Numbered from the stretch's first letter, positions 7,766-16,603 are shown. The stretch is DNA of 64,000 nt from CAZMGB01 sp964565775 (GCA_964565775.1 CAZMGB010000001.1:192887-256886); one strand, 5' to 3'. Numbers and translations are program-made. The notes: generated by a model from the sequence alone, not told the origin.

Positions 7766-10057
7766 CTAGTCTGTGATCTTGCCCAGGGCGCGAAGCACCC
7801 GCTCGGGCGTGATCGGGATCTCCGTCAGCCGCGCACCGACCGCGTCGAAGACGGCGTTGGCGATCGCGGCGCTGGTAGGCACGATCGGCGGCTCGCCGAC
7901 GCCACGAGCGCCATACGGTCCGTCCTCCGACGGCACTTCCACGATGAGGCTCTCGATCGGCGGCGCGTCGGCGGCCGTGGGCATTCGGTAGTCGAGGAGG
8001 CCCGGGTTAAGCAGCCGCCCCCGCTCGTCGTATAGCATCTCTTCGAAGAGGCCGAGGCCGATGCCGTGGGCGGCGCCCCCCTCCATCTGGCCCGCGACGG
8101 ACATCGGGTTGATGGCGAACCCCACGTCCTGGGCCGCGACGTGTCGCAGCACGGCGACGTTTCCCGTCTCCGGGTCCACCTCCACTTCGACGACCTGGGC
8201 GCTGAAGCCGGGCGCCTGCCTGCGGGCGCTGATACGGCCGCGGCCGACGACGGGCGGGTGCTGGGCACCGAAGGCCGTGGACATGCGAGCCAGCCGGAGG
8301 AGGCTGAGCGACCTGTCCGGCGAATCCTTCACGCGGACCTCACCCGCCGCCATCTCCAGCTCCTCCGCCTTTGCCTCCAGCCGCTCGCTGGCGATCGCCA
8401 GGACCTGTTCGCGCGCTTCCTGTGCGGCAGCCCTGACCGCTCGACCCACCGTAAACAGGGTCTTGCTGCCGCTGGTCATGCCGCCAAAGGGCGCCGTCGC
8501 GGTGTCGGCGGTAGTGACGTGGATGCGGTCGAGGGGCTGGCCGAGCTCCTCGGCGGCGATCTGGGCGAACGAGGTGTTGGTTCCGGTGATATCGTTGGCG
8601 CCTACGGTGACGTTGAATGTGCCGTCGCCGTTGAGGGAGACGGTGGCGGCGGCGGGCTGGAGGCCGCCAAGCCAGCCGCCGCTGGCAAGCCCGATGCCCC
8701 TTCGCTTCCCGTCGATGTCCCGTTCGATCTGGTCGCGCTGCTGCCAGAGGTCAGTCTCGCGCACTCGCTCCAAACACTCCTTGAGCCCGATGCGGCTGTA
8801 GGGGATGTCGCTGGGCAGGGGGTCGCCTTCCTGGACGGCGTTCTTTAGGCGTATTTCCAGCGGGTCGAGTCCCAACCGGCGCGACATGACGTCCATCTGG
8901 CTCTCGAGGGCGAAAGCGATCTGGGGAGTGCCGGGGGCGCGCAGGGCGCCGACGCTGACCTTGTTCGTGAGCACCTCGTAGGATGAGATGTCCAGGTTCG
9001 GGCAGCGATAGAAGCCGCCGATGAGGATGGCGGCGATCGCGGCTGGGGCCCCCGGGTAAGCGCCGCTGTCGAAGATGAGTCTTGCTCGCAGGGCGGTGAG
9101 GCTGCCGTCCTTGCTCATGCCCGTCTTCAGCTCCACCACGGCCTGAGGCGAGGGATTGGCGGCCGCGAGGTCCTCGGCACGCGTAAGAGCGAGCTTGAGC
9201 GGCCTCTTGACGATGAAAGCCAGGGCGGCGCAGAGGACCGCCGTGAGGGCGATCTTGCCGCCGAAGCCGCCACCCAACTCCATGCCGATTACACGCACCT
9301 TGGTCTCAGGGAATCGCAGGATCTTCGAGATCTGGTCGCGGACGAAGAACTGGCCCTGTGTGCCGGTCCACACGGTGAGTTCGCCGCTGGCCGCGTCGTA
9401 GTCAGCGACGCTGACGTGGGGCTCGATGTAGCCCTGGTGGGTGACCGCCGTGCGCCAGGTGTTCTCGACCACCACGTCGGCCTCGGCGAAGCCCTCCTCG
9501 ACGTCGCCCCGCGCAAAGCGGAGCTGAGAGGAGATGTTGCTGGGCTTTTCCTGTGCCGCGTCGTACTCAATGTCAACGGTGGCGTGGCCCCGGGCCTCCG
9601 ACCGGTCCACGTCGCCGAGGGGACTGCGGGCCAGGGGCGAGCCCTCCCGCATGGCCTCGATAGGGTCGAGGACGGCGGGCAGCTCTTCGTAGTCGACCTG
9701 CACCAGGTCGCGCGCCTCCTCAGCGGTGGCCTCGTCGCGGGCGACGACGGCGACCACGGGCTCGCCGACGAAGACCACCTCGTCGGCGGCCAGCAGCACC
9801 TCGTCCCGGTTCGAGCGCGAGGGCTCCCGGGGCGGAGGCAGGTCCGGGGCAGTTATGACCGCCTCGACGCCTTCGACCCCGCGCGCCCGCGACGTGTCGA
9901 TGCCGCGGATGCGGGCGTGGGCATAAGGGCTTCGCACAAGCTTGACGTGGAGCATGCCGGGCAGTGACACGTCCGCCGTGTAGACGGTGCGGCCCGTGAC
10001 CTTGCCCGCGCCCTCCACCCGCGTCACGGGTCTGCCCACCATTCGATACTCTGGCAT
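7766..10057 (-). CDS. Molybdopterin-binding large subunit, xanthine dehydrogenase family
   Basis: The 763-residue protein has the aldehyde oxidase/xanthine dehydrogenase hammerhead domain at the N-terminus (GRPVTRVEGAGKVTGRTVYT) and a molybdopterin-binding domain with GGGFGGK near residue 265. The C-terminal ARGVGEPP carries the catalytic glutamate of the family. The CO-dehydrogenase signature AYxCSFR is not seen; the equivalent stretch reads LRAPGTPQIAFALES, so this is not a form I CO dehydrogenase. It is the last gene of an FAD, 2Fe-2S, Mo-subunit operon and starts nine bases after the 2Fe-2S stop. The substrate, a heterocycle or aldehyde, cannot be told from sequence. Confidence 0.93.
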   Translation of the reverse strand: MPEYRMVGRPVTRVEGAGKVTGRTVYTADVSLPGMLHVKLVRSPYAHARIRGIDTSRARGVEGVEAVITAPDLPPPREPSRSNRDEVLLAADEVVFVGEPVVAVVARDEATAEEARDLVQVDYEELPAVLDPIEAMREGSPLARSPLGDVDRSEARGHATVDIEYDAAQEKPSNISSQLRFARGDVEEGFAEADVVVENTWRTAVTHQGYIEPHVSVADYDAASGELTVWTGTQGQFFVRDQISKILRFPETKVRVIGMELGGGFGGKIALTAVLCAALAFIVKRPLKLALTRAEDLAAANPSPQAVVELKTGMSKDGSLTALRARLIFDSGAYPGAPAAIAAILIGGFYRCPNLDISSYEVLTNKVSVGALRAPGTPQIAFALESQMDVMSRRLGLDPLEIRLKNAVQEGDPLPSDIPYSRIGLKECLERVRETDLWQQRDQIERDIDGKRRGIGLASGGWLGGLQPAAATVSLNGDGTFNVTVGANDITGTNTSFAQIAAEELGQPLDRIHVTTADTATAPFGGMTSGSKTLFTVGRAVRAAAQEAREQVLAIASERLEAKAEELEMAAGEVRVKDSPDRSLSLLRLARMSTAFGAQHPPVVGRGRISARRQAPGFSAQVVEVEVDPETGNVAVLRHVAAQDVGFAINPMSVAGQMEGGAAHGIGLGLFEEMLYDERGRLLNPGLLDYRMPTAADAPPIESLIVEVPSEDGPYGARGVGEPPIVPTSAAIANAVFDAVGARLTEIPITPERVLRALGKITD

Positions 10058-10066
10058 CGGCGCTCC

Positions 10067-10540
10067 TTACTCGGAGATCTGGTCGGCGGCGGCCGCTATC
10101 GCCTCGACGATCTTGGTGTAGCCCGTGCAGCGGCAGAGGTTGCCCGCTATCGCCATGCGGATCTCCGCCTCGCTCGGACGGGGACTGCGGTCCAGGAGGG
10201 CCTTCGCGGCCAGGATCACGCCCGGGGTGCAGAAGCCGCACTGTACGGCGCCGTGGTCGATGAACGCCTGCTGAAGGGGATGGAGCCGGCCGTCCCTGGC
10301 GAGCCCTTCGATGGTGAGGATCTCGCAGCCGTCGGCCTCCGGGGCGAGCATCAGGCAGGAGGTGACGAGGCGGCCGTCGACGATGAGGGTGCAGGCGCCG
10401 CAATCGCCGGTGCCGCAGCCCTCCTTCGCACCCGTCAGGCGGAGGTCCTCGCGCACGACTTCCAGGAGAGTGCGGTGCGGCTCGACGGACAGCTCGTACG
10501 CCTCGCCGTTCACGCGAAATCTCACGTCCACTCTGCCCAT
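10067..10540 (-). CDS. 2Fe-2S small subunit of molybdenum hydroxylase
   Basis: About 157 residues with the two-cluster layout of the family. The plant-type ferredoxin site is CGTGDCGACTLIVDG, and the all-helical second site is given by CGFCTPG and later CRCTGY. It passes electrons from the molybdenum site to FAD. The ATG at 10540 (MGRVDVRFRVNG) is chosen because it lies four bases past the stop of the FAD-subunit gene. An upstream ATG at 10588 would overlap that gene and adds residues not found in the family. Confidence 0.93.
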   Translation of the reverse strand: MGRVDVRFRVNGEAYELSVEPHRTLLEVVREDLRLTGAKEGCGTGDCGACTLIVDGRLVTSCLMLAPEADGCEILTIEGLARDGRLHPLQQAFIDHGAVQCGFCTPGVILAAKALLDRSPRPSEAEIRMAIAGNLCRCTGYTKIVEAIAAAADQISE

Positions 10541-10544
10541 ATGA

Positions 10545-11450
10545 CTAGCCTCGCCCGCTTGCCGCCCTCGCCCGTTCGACGGCGACACGGAGGCAGCGCT
10601 GCGTCATCACCCCCACCAGGTGGCGACGGAAAGCGGCGGAGCCCCGCAGGTCGGAGATGGGATGCGCGGCCTCCACCGCCAGCGCGGCGGCGCGGGCGAT
10701 GACCCCGTCCGTGGTAGGCTGCCCGGCCAGCGCCTCCTCCGCCTCGGGCGCGCGGATGGGGGTGGGCGCGACAGCGCCCAGGGCGATGCGTCCCTCCTTG
10801 ATCCGGTCGCTGTCGTCGAGCGTCACCACGACCGCCACGCCGACGACCGCGATGTCCATCGCCGCGCGTGGGGTGTGGCGCTCGTAGACGCTGCCGGTCT
10901 GAGGGGGAGGCGTTGGCAGCGTGATGCTCACCAGGATGTCCGCAGGGCCGAGAGCCGCCTCGCCAGGGCCGCGGAAGAGCTCCCGCAGCGGCAGCAGTCG
11001 CGACCCTTCGGGCCCGGCGATCTGCACACGCGCATCGAGGGCGAGCAGGGGCGGCGCCGTGTCCGCCGAGGGAGCGGCGTTGCAGATGTTGCCGCCCACG
11101 GTCGCCATGTTCCGCGTCTGGACGGAGCCGACTACGCGGGCACCGTCCGAGAGGGCCTGATAGCGCTCGCGGATCAGAGGATGCTCCGCCATCTCGGCCA
11201 TGTCCGTCATGGCGCCGATGCGCAGCCCATCCGTCTCGCTGAAGTCGATGCCCCGGAGCTCCGGCAGCCTGCGCAGGCTAACGACGTAGGGGGCGTGCAG
11301 CCCTGCCTGTCCGGCAGACAGGCCTGCCTCCTTCATCTGGACGAGGAGGTCGGTGCCGCCCGCGAGGAGCCTGCCGCCGTCACCCTTCTCTCGCAGCAGG
11401 GTGATGGCCTGGGACAGGGTATCGGGGGCGAAGTACTCGAAACGCTTCAA
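10545..11450 (-). CDS. FAD-binding medium subunit of molybdenum hydroxylase
   Basis: The 301-residue protein has the two FAD-contact motifs of CoxM-type subunits: LLAGGTDLLVQMK near residue 30 and TVGGNICNAAPSADT near 116. It is followed by a CO-dehydrogenase flavoprotein C-terminal domain. It is the first gene of the operon. Between LVQMKE and VVSLRRL there are about a dozen extra residues (AGLSAGQAGLHAP) encoded by a palindromic element at 11297-11332. This looks like an in-frame repeat insertion rather than native protein. No strong promoter was picked out in the 11451-11556 gap. Confidence 0.92.
   Translation of the reverse strand: MKRFEYFAPDTLSQAITLLREKGDGGRLLAGGTDLLVQMKEAGLSAGQAGLHAPYVVSLRRLPELRGIDFSETDGLRIGAMTDMAEMAEHPLIRERYQALSDGARVVGSVQTRNMATVGGNICNAAPSADTAPPLLALDARVQIAGPEGSRLLPLRELFRGPGEAALGPADILVSITLPTPPPQTGSVYERHTPRAAMDIAVVGVAVVVTLDDSDRIKEGRIALGAVAPTPIRAPEAEEALAGQPTTDGVIARAAALAVEAAHPISDLRGSAAFRRHLVGVMTQRCLRVAVERARAASGRG
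11297..11332. repeat. Palindromic element inserted in frame in the FAD-subunit gene
   Basis: GCCTGTC (11305-11311) pairs with GACAGGC (11317-11323) around CGGCA, and CCTGCC flanks it. The element falls between two conserved blocks of the flavoprotein and contributes residues that relatives of this subunit would not be expected to carry. The reading frame is kept. Confidence 0.6.
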
Positions 11451-11556
11451 GGCGAGGCCCTCGCTGCGCTCCGGTCGGGGCGGAAGCGAATAGACCGGGC
11501 GGACGCTCCGGCCGTTCGATCTTACAGTGGGGCTCGGAGGTCTGGCAATGGTCTGC

Positions 11557-12762
11557 CTATGGCGGCACCTCGACCAGGCCCCACAGCTCGCAGGGGCCTA
11601 CGCCCTTCCCCTGAATGAGGACCCTTATCCTGCCCAGCCCGGCCGTGTCGACGAGCTCCAGCACCGCCCGCCGCCGTGCGTAGTACTCCTCCAGGGCGAG
11701 CGGCTGCTCGCCGGCGGCGCGGCTCAGTCCAGCGCCGATGCCCAGGGCCATCAGGAAGCCGGCCTGGGTGGTGATTCCCAGAGGCTCCAGCCCCTGACGG
11801 CGGCCCGCCTCGACCATCGTCGTGAAGTCGACGTGAGCGGTCATGTCCTGTCGGCCCAGCCGCGCATAGGGGTCCGTGCTGGGGTTGTGACGGTAGAAGC
11901 AGAGGAGCGTGCCGTCGTGGCGCCAGGGGGCATACAGCTCCTCGGCGGGGTAGCCGTAGTCGAAGGTGAGGACGAAGCCGCGCGCCAGCGCCCGGCCCAC
12001 CTCCTCCATCCAGCGCACGGCGGCCAGGTTCACCTCGGCGCGACAGCCCTCGCCCGGCCATAGCCCCAGTCTCTCGAAGTAGGAATCGATCTCCGGCGTC
12101 GAGGGGGCCCCGAGCTCCTCCTGGAAGCAGCCATCCTCCCACGTGACGAAGACCTCTTTCAGTTCGCCGCCGACCGTAGCGACGCGGTGCACGGGAAAGC
12201 TGTCCACCAGCTCGTTGCTGAGGATGCAGCCGCTGACGCCGCCCGCGGGCGGAGCTTCGCCGGGCGGGAGCCATTCGACTCTTCCCGGCGGCAGGCTCAG
12301 CTCCTCCAGAGTTCGCTGCTGTTCGGCGATGAGCTCGGCACTGGCGTCGGTGAGGCGGTACGTCAGGGCGTCGAAGAAGTCCGGCTCGTGCTGCTCGGCC
12401 CAGCGGAGGATGTCGCGACAGAGCAATCCGTTTCCCGCCCCCATCTCGACGATGTCGAATGCGGCAGGCCGGTCCATCGCCTGCCACATTTGTGAGATCT
12501 GCTTCGATACCAGGTAGCCGAAGATGGGGTGGACCTCCGGGCTGGTGACGTAGTCGCCGTGTCGCCCCATCTTCGGGCGGCGTGTGCAGTAGTAGCCGTG
12601 CTGCGGGTGATAGAGGGCCATCGCCATGAACTGCTCGAAGGTGATCCTGCCCTCGCGCTCGATCCGCTGGCGGACGGCCTCCACCAGGAGTGGGTTGGCG
12701 GTGATCGGTTCGAAGTCGTCCTGTGCGTGCACCAGATCGCCTTTCGCAGTGGGCGAAACCAT
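11557..12762 (-). CDS. MidA/NDUFAF7-type SAM-dependent methyltransferase (PF02636)
   Basis: About 401 residues. The N-terminal ITFEQFMAMALYHPQHGYY and DYVTSPEVHPIFG blocks and the SAM site FDIVEMGAGNGLLCRDIL identify the NDUFAF7/MidA family. In mitochondria this enzyme methylates a complex I subunit; bacterial substrates are mostly unknown. Further conserved parts are SNELVDSFPVHRV and FDYGYPAEELY. The ATG at 12762 is used. A GTG at 12732, closer to AAAGG, is an alternative start. A much longer frame reaching 13365 exists but would overlap the opposite-strand DUF6391 gene and has no family support. Confidence 0.85.
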   Translation of the reverse strand: MVSPTAKGDLVHAQDDFEPITANPLLVEAVRQRIEREGRITFEQFMAMALYHPQHGYYCTRRPKMGRHGDYVTSPEVHPIFGYLVSKQISQMWQAMDRPAAFDIVEMGAGNGLLCRDILRWAEQHEPDFFDALTYRLTDASAELIAEQQRTLEELSLPPGRVEWLPPGEAPPAGGVSGCILSNELVDSFPVHRVATVGGELKEVFVTWEDGCFQEELGAPSTPEIDSYFERLGLWPGEGCRAEVNLAAVRWMEEVGRALARGFVLTFDYGYPAEELYAPWRHDGTLLCFYRHNPSTDPYARLGRQDMTAHVDFTTMVEAGRRQGLEPLGITTQAGFLMALGIGAGLSRAAGEQPLALEEYYARRRAVLELVDTAGLGRIRVLIQGKGVGPCELWGLVEVPP

Positions 12763-12874
12763 CTTATCGCAGGGAGAGAGGGTAGCCAACAAGCGCAGAA
12801 GTGTTGACTCACGAGCCATAAGTGGTCGACAATCATGGGGATACGATTCGATATTCCGGTCGCCCAGCCGATAG

Positions 12875-13528
12875 GTGGCGGAATTGGTCCTGATCTTCTT
12901 CGTCCTGCTGATCGTTACCCTCGTTCTACTGTTGATGCTCCTGGTCTTCGGGTTCACCGTCAGGGCGCTGGCGAGCCTCCTCGTGATCCCGGGCGAGTTC
13001 GCGGGCACCGTCGGCAGGGAGTCGGTGCGGCGCAACCATGCCCTCCAGCATGCGACCATGAACGTCATCGAGGAGCGGTTCGGCCCCAGCGGCCTCGAAG
13101 GCAGGGCGCTGCGACACGGCTTCACCCTTGACGGCGCGGCGTCGGCGGATGTCGTGCTGGCGGCGGCCCAGGAGGGGCTGAGCCGTCTCAAGGCCGGCGA
13201 GCGTCGTCTCGCCATCCGTCGCCGCTGCGGCAGCACCCTTGCGTCGGCGGGCTTCCTCTGCGCGATGGTCTTCCTCGGTGTGCTGCTGGGAACGCACCAG
13301 CTCTCGCTCCTGAATGTCGTTCTCGCGGTGCTGCTGGCGAATCTCCTCTCTCCCATGCTCAGCAACCTGCTTCAGCGCCGCATCTCCGGCGCCGCCGACG
13401 TCTCTGGCCAGCGCATCGTGGGACTGGCCGGCTGGCGCCTGCCGGCGAGCGACGGCGCTCCCGCGCTTCGCTTCGAGGTGCGCACGGCGGGGGGCGCGGC
13501 AGCCCTCCCGGGACGGCGCGCGGACTAG
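12875..13528 (+). CDS. DUF6391-like membrane protein
   Basis: The 217-residue protein starts with GTG and a long hydrophobic segment (VLIFFVLLIVTLVLLLMLLV). It then has the RRNHALQHATMNVIEERFG motif, with its paired histidines, that marks the DUF6391 family. A second hydrophobic hairpin (FLCAMVFLGVLLG and LLNVVLAVLLANLL) follows near residues 130-165. The function is unknown; the histidine motif may bind metal but this is speculative. The stop is 17 bases before the ModE-like gene, so the two may be co-transcribed. Confidence 0.65.
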   Translation: MAELVLIFFVLLIVTLVLLLMLLVFGFTVRALASLLVIPGEFAGTVGRESVRRNHALQHATMNVIEERFGPSGLEGRALRHGFTLDGAASADVVLAAAQEGLSRLKAGERRLAIRRRCGSTLASAGFLCAMVFLGVLLGTHQLSLLNVVLAVLLANLLSPMLSNLLQRRISGAADVSGQRIVGLAGWRLPASDGAPALRFEVRTAGGAAALPGRRAD

Positions 13529-13545
13529 GCCCGGCGGGCCCACGC

Positions 13546-13890
13546 ATGGCGGTGGAACCGAAGGTCAAGCTCTGGATCGAGAAGTCGGGCCTGCTAGTCC
13601 TGAGCGACTATAGGGTACAGTTGCTCCAGCACGTCGCCGATACCGGGTCGCTCGCCCGGGCGGCGGAACGCATGGGGCTCTCCTACCGGCGCGCCTGGGG
13701 CAAGATCAAGGAGATCGAGCGGAACCTGGGAGAGCCTCTGGTGGAGAGCGAGGCGGGTGGCGTGGGGGGTGGCCGGACACGACTTACGCCGCGGGCGGAG
13801 CGGCTGCTGGTGCAGTATCGGCGGTTTCGGGCGGCGGTGGAGGCGGACGTGGGACGGGAGTTGGTGCGGGCCTTCGGCGAGAAGCCGTAG
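13546..13890 (+). CDS. ModE-like winged-helix regulator (DNA-binding domain only)
   Basis: The 114-residue protein is a single LysR/ModE-type winged helix: LQHVADTGSLARAAERMGLS followed by YRRAWGKIKEIERNLGEPLV and RLTPRAERLL. The YRRAW..I.E.E..LG pattern is the ModE N-terminal signature. The C-terminal Mop/TOBE molybdate-binding domains of E. coli ModE are absent, so it may sense oxyanion indirectly or use another partner. It lies immediately upstream of tupABC, with a ModE-type palindrome between its stop and the tupA start. It is therefore most likely the tungstate/molybdate regulator of that operon. Confidence 0.85.
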   Translation: MAVEPKVKLWIEKSGLLVLSDYRVQLLQHVADTGSLARAAERMGLSYRRAWGKIKEIERNLGEPLVESEAGGVGGGRTRLTPRAERLLVQYRRFRAAVEADVGRELVRAFGEKP

Positions 13891-13901
13891 TTTTTTTGCG
13901 G

Positions 13902-13927
13902 GCGTTATGCTAGGGTCAGCATAACGC
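13902..13927 (+). promoter_or_regulatory. ModE-type operator upstream of tupA
   Basis: A perfect 10-bp inverted repeat, GCGTTATGCT and AGCATAACGC, is separated by AGGGTC. The outer part reads CGTTAT-N12-ATAACG, the layout I recall for ModE operators. It ends directly before the tupA ribosome binding site AAAGGAGG (13928-13935), so a bound protein would block transcription or initiation. A T7 run (13891-13897) lies just before it, after the regulator stop, without a strong hairpin. Confidence 0.8.
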
Positions 13928-13943
13928 AAAGGAGGACGGACGT

Positions 13944-14792
13944 ATGAGTCGGAGACGCGTCGCAGTTGTAGTTGGTCTGGCAGCGGTTCTGGCGCTGGCG
14001 GGCATGGGATGTGGTGGCAAGAAGGAGATCATCGTGGCCTCGACGACCAGCACCCAGGACAGCGGCCTCCTGGACGTGCTGCTTCCCATGTTCGAGAAGG
14101 AGAGCGGCTATAATGTGAAGCTCGTCGCCGTGGGGAGCGGCCAGGCGCTCGCAATGGGTGACCGCGGCGACGCCGACGCGCTCCTGGTGCACGCCCCCAG
14201 CTCCGAGAAAGAGCTGGTCGATAAGGGCACGGTCATCAACCGCCAACTGGTGATGCACAACGACTTCATCATCCTCGGCCCGGCGGATGACCCGGCGGGA
14301 ATCCGGGGCATGGAGTCGGCCACGGAAGCCCTGACCACTATCGCCGACAAGAAGGCGACTTTTGTGAGCCGCGGCGATGACTCCGGCACCAACAAGCTCG
14401 AACTGAGCCTGTGGGAGAAGACCGGTCTGGACCCGACAGGCCAGAGCTGGTACGAGCAGAGCGGCCAGGGCATGGGCGCCACTCTCCAGATCACGAATCA
14501 GCGCGGCGCCTATACGATATCGGACCGGGGGACGTACCTGGCCCAAAGCGAGAACCTGGAGCTGGAGGTGCTGGTGGAGGGCGACCCCGTCCTTCTGAAC
14601 GTCTATCACGTGATGCAGGTGAACCCGGAGCGCTTCGACCGCGTGAACGCTGAGGGCGGCCGCGCCTTCGTCGAGTTCATGGTTTCCGACGAGGCGCAGC
14701 AGGCGATCCGTGACTTCGGCGTGGACAAGTTTGGCCAGCCCCTGTTTGTCCCCGACGCCGGCCGCACCGACGCCGAACTGGGCCTCGACTAG
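13944..14792 (+). CDS. tupA: Tungstate-binding lipoprotein TupA
   Basis: The 282-residue protein has a lipoprotein signal (VLALAGMGC, with Cys near residue 24), then IIVASTTSTQDSGLLD, the TTTSTQDSGLLD-type block that marks TupA-type oxyanion binders. GDADALLVHAP, FVSRGDDSGTN and YTISDRGTYL continue the fold. TupA binds tungstate with high selectivity and delivers it to the TupBC importer. The ATG follows AAAGGAGG. The permease gene starts 18 bases downstream. Tungstate rather than molybdate is inferred from the family and from the aldehyde:ferredoxin oxidoreductase encoded at 54.9-56.6 kb. Confidence 0.9.
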   Translation: MSRRRVAVVVGLAAVLALAGMGCGGKKEIIVASTTSTQDSGLLDVLLPMFEKESGYNVKLVAVGSGQALAMGDRGDADALLVHAPSSEKELVDKGTVINRQLVMHNDFIILGPADDPAGIRGMESATEALTTIADKKATFVSRGDDSGTNKLELSLWEKTGLDPTGQSWYEQSGQGMGATLQITNQRGAYTISDRGTYLAQSENLELEVLVEGDPVLLNVYHVMQVNPERFDRVNAEGGRAFVEFMVSDEAQQAIRDFGVDKFGQPLFVPDAGRTDAELGLD

Positions 14793-14810
14793 TCGGAAGG
14801 TGGTGACAGC

Positions 14811-15509
14811 GTGGACCTCATATGGGACGGCGTTCGCGAAGCGTTCCGGATCATCGGTTCCGGCGACTACTCACTGTGGCAGATCACGTTGCGCTCGCTG
14901 CTGATCTCCGGTTCGGCGGTGGCGATTAGTCTGCTGATCGGCGTTTCTGTGGGGGCGCTGCTCGCCTTCAACGAGTTTCCGGGCCGCAACCTGGCCTTCA
15001 CGGTGGTGAACACCGGTATGGGGCTGCCGCCGGTAGTCGTCGGGCTGCTGGTGGCCATTACCCTCTGGCGGAGCGGGCCGCTGGGCCAGCTCAACCTGAT
15101 TTACACTCCGCTGGCGATGGTCGTGGCACAGACGATCATCGCCGCGCCCATCGTCACCGGGTTCACGGCGGCGGCTCTCCGTAGCCTCCGTCCCAGGCTG
15201 CGGGCGCAGCTCTACGCCCTGGGAGCGTCCAGGCTGCAGATGCTCTGGCTGGTTCTCTGGGAGGCGAAGCTGCCCCTCCTGGCGGCGGTAATGGCGGGCT
15301 TCGGAGGCGCGATCTCCGAGATCGGCGCGTCTATAATGGTTGGCGGCAACCTGGCGGGCGAGACGCGGGTCCTGACCACGGCCGTCGTCCTGGAAGTGTC
15401 GCGCGGCGAGTTCGCGCCCGCCATTGCCCTCTCGCTAGTGCTGCTGGCTCTCATCTTCGCGGTCAACCTCATTCTGACAACGGTGCAGCAGCAGGAGCAA
15501 CGTGCGTGA
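14811..15509 (+). CDS. tupB: Tungstate ABC transporter permease TupB
   Basis: The 232-residue protein starts at GTG. It has about five to six membrane segments and the binding-protein-dependent transport loop (EAKLPLLAAVMAGFGGAISEIG) near residue 150. The TupB-typical blocks TGMGLPPVVVGLLVAI and ASIMVGGNLAGETRVLTTA are present. It forms the membrane channel for tungstate. Its stop overlaps the GTG start of the ATPase gene by four bases (GTGA), which indicates translational coupling. Confidence 0.9.
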   Translation: MDLIWDGVREAFRIIGSGDYSLWQITLRSLLISGSAVAISLLIGVSVGALLAFNEFPGRNLAFTVVNTGMGLPPVVVGLLVAITLWRSGPLGQLNLIYTPLAMVVAQTIIAAPIVTGFTAAALRSLRPRLRAQLYALGASRLQMLWLVLWEAKLPLLAAVMAGFGGAISEIGASIMVGGNLAGETRVLTTAVVLEVSRGEFAPAIALSLVLLALIFAVNLILTTVQQQEQRA

Positions 15510-16603
15510 ACCAGGCCAAGCTGTCCCTCCGCGACGTGCGGGTCGTCCGCGGGGGCCGCGCCATTCTGGACGTCCCCCGGCTGGACGTGCTCGATGGCGA
15601 GGTTCTGGCCGTCATCGGCCCCAACGGCGCGGGCAAGACCACCCTCCTCATGCTCCTCGCCCTCCTGGAACGGCCCTCCTGGGGCGAGGTGCTGTTCGAG
15701 GGTGAAAGCGTGAAGGGACGTGGCCTATCGCTACGGCGAAGGATGGCGGTGGTGTTCCAGGAAGCGCTGCTGCTGCGACGCTCCGTGCTGGAGAACGTCG
15801 CTATGGGTCTGGGGCTGCGCGGCGTGCCCAGGGGTGAGCGTCGCGAGCGCTCGCTGCGCTGGATGGAGCGGTTCGGCATCGCCCATTTGGCGCGCCGCTC
15901 TGCCCGTAGCCTGTCGGGCGGCGAGGCGCAGCGGGCGAGCCTGGCGCGCGCCTTCGCCCTGGAGCCGGAGGTTCTCCTTCTCGACGAAGCCTTCGGCGGT
16001 CTCGACCAGCCCACCCGGGAGATGCTGCTCGACGAGCTGGCGGCAGTCCTCGCCGATACCGGCGTGACGACGGTCTTCGTCACCCACGAGAGGGATGAGG
16101 CGGCGCGGCTGGGGCACCGAGTGGCAGTGATGCTGGACGGACGCGTGAGACAATTGGGCCCCCCGTCGGAGGTCTTCAGCGCCCCGGTGGACGAGGGGGT
16201 GGCTGCGCTCGTGGGGGTGGAGACGGTGGTGCCGGGCCGGGCGCTAGACCTCGGCGGCGGGCTGTCGCGATTCGAGGTGGCCGGTCAGATCATTGAAGTC
16301 GCCGTCGATGGCATCGAGTCGCCGGACGTGCTCGTTTGCCTGCGGCCGGAGGACGTCGTCCTCTTGCCCCTGGACAGCGTTCTCCCCTCGAGCGCCCGCA
16401 ACCGGCTGCGGGGCGTGATCCGTCGCGTCTCTCCCGTGGGGGCTCTGGCGCGCATCACCATCGACTGCGGTTTTCCTCTGGTTGCGGTCATCACCATGCA
16501 GTCCCTGGACGACCTGGAGTTAGCGGTGGGACAGGAGATAGTGGCGTCCTTCAAAGCGACTGCGGTGCACGTGATCCCGCGCTCCGGTCACGGACGTCGC
16601 TAG
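15506..16603 (+). CDS. tupC: Tungstate ABC transporter ATP-binding protein TupC
   Basis: The 365-residue protein has Walker A GPNGAGKTT near residue 38, the signature SLSGGEAQRASLARA near 130, Walker B LLLDEAFGGLD and the switch His in FVTHERDEA. The C-terminal 130 residues (from about 235) form an extra regulatory region ending in a TOBE-like stretch (NRLRGVIRRVSPVGALARI). It would energise tungstate uptake and may sense intracellular oxyanion. Its stop codon shares the CTAG with the stop of the convergent GDPD gene. Confidence 0.9.
   Translation: MNQAKLSLRDVRVVRGGRAILDVPRLDVLDGEVLAVIGPNGAGKTTLLMLLALLERPSWGEVLFEGESVKGRGLSLRRRMAVVFQEALLLRRSVLENVAMGLGLRGVPRGERRERSLRWMERFGIAHLARRSARSLSGGEAQRASLARAFALEPEVLLLDEAFGGLDQPTREMLLDELAAVLADTGVTTVFVTHERDEAARLGHRVAVMLDGRVRQLGPPSEVFSAPVDEGVAALVGVETVVPGRALDLGGGLSRFEVAGQIIEVAVDGIESPDVLVCLRPEDVVLLPLDSVLPSSARNRLRGVIRRVSPVGALARITIDCGFPLVAVITMQSLDDLELAVGQEIVASFKATAVHVIPRSGHGRR

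Noticed and set aside
7766..11450. Aerobic CO dehydrogenase (coxMSL)
   Set aside because: Subunit order and fold agree, but the large subunit lacks the AYxCSFR active-site loop, so a general molybdenum hydroxylase is the safer call.
12763..13365. N-terminal extension of the MidA-type methyltransferase by about 200 residues
   Set aside because: It overlaps the DUF6391 gene on the other strand, has no homology and is not needed for the fold.
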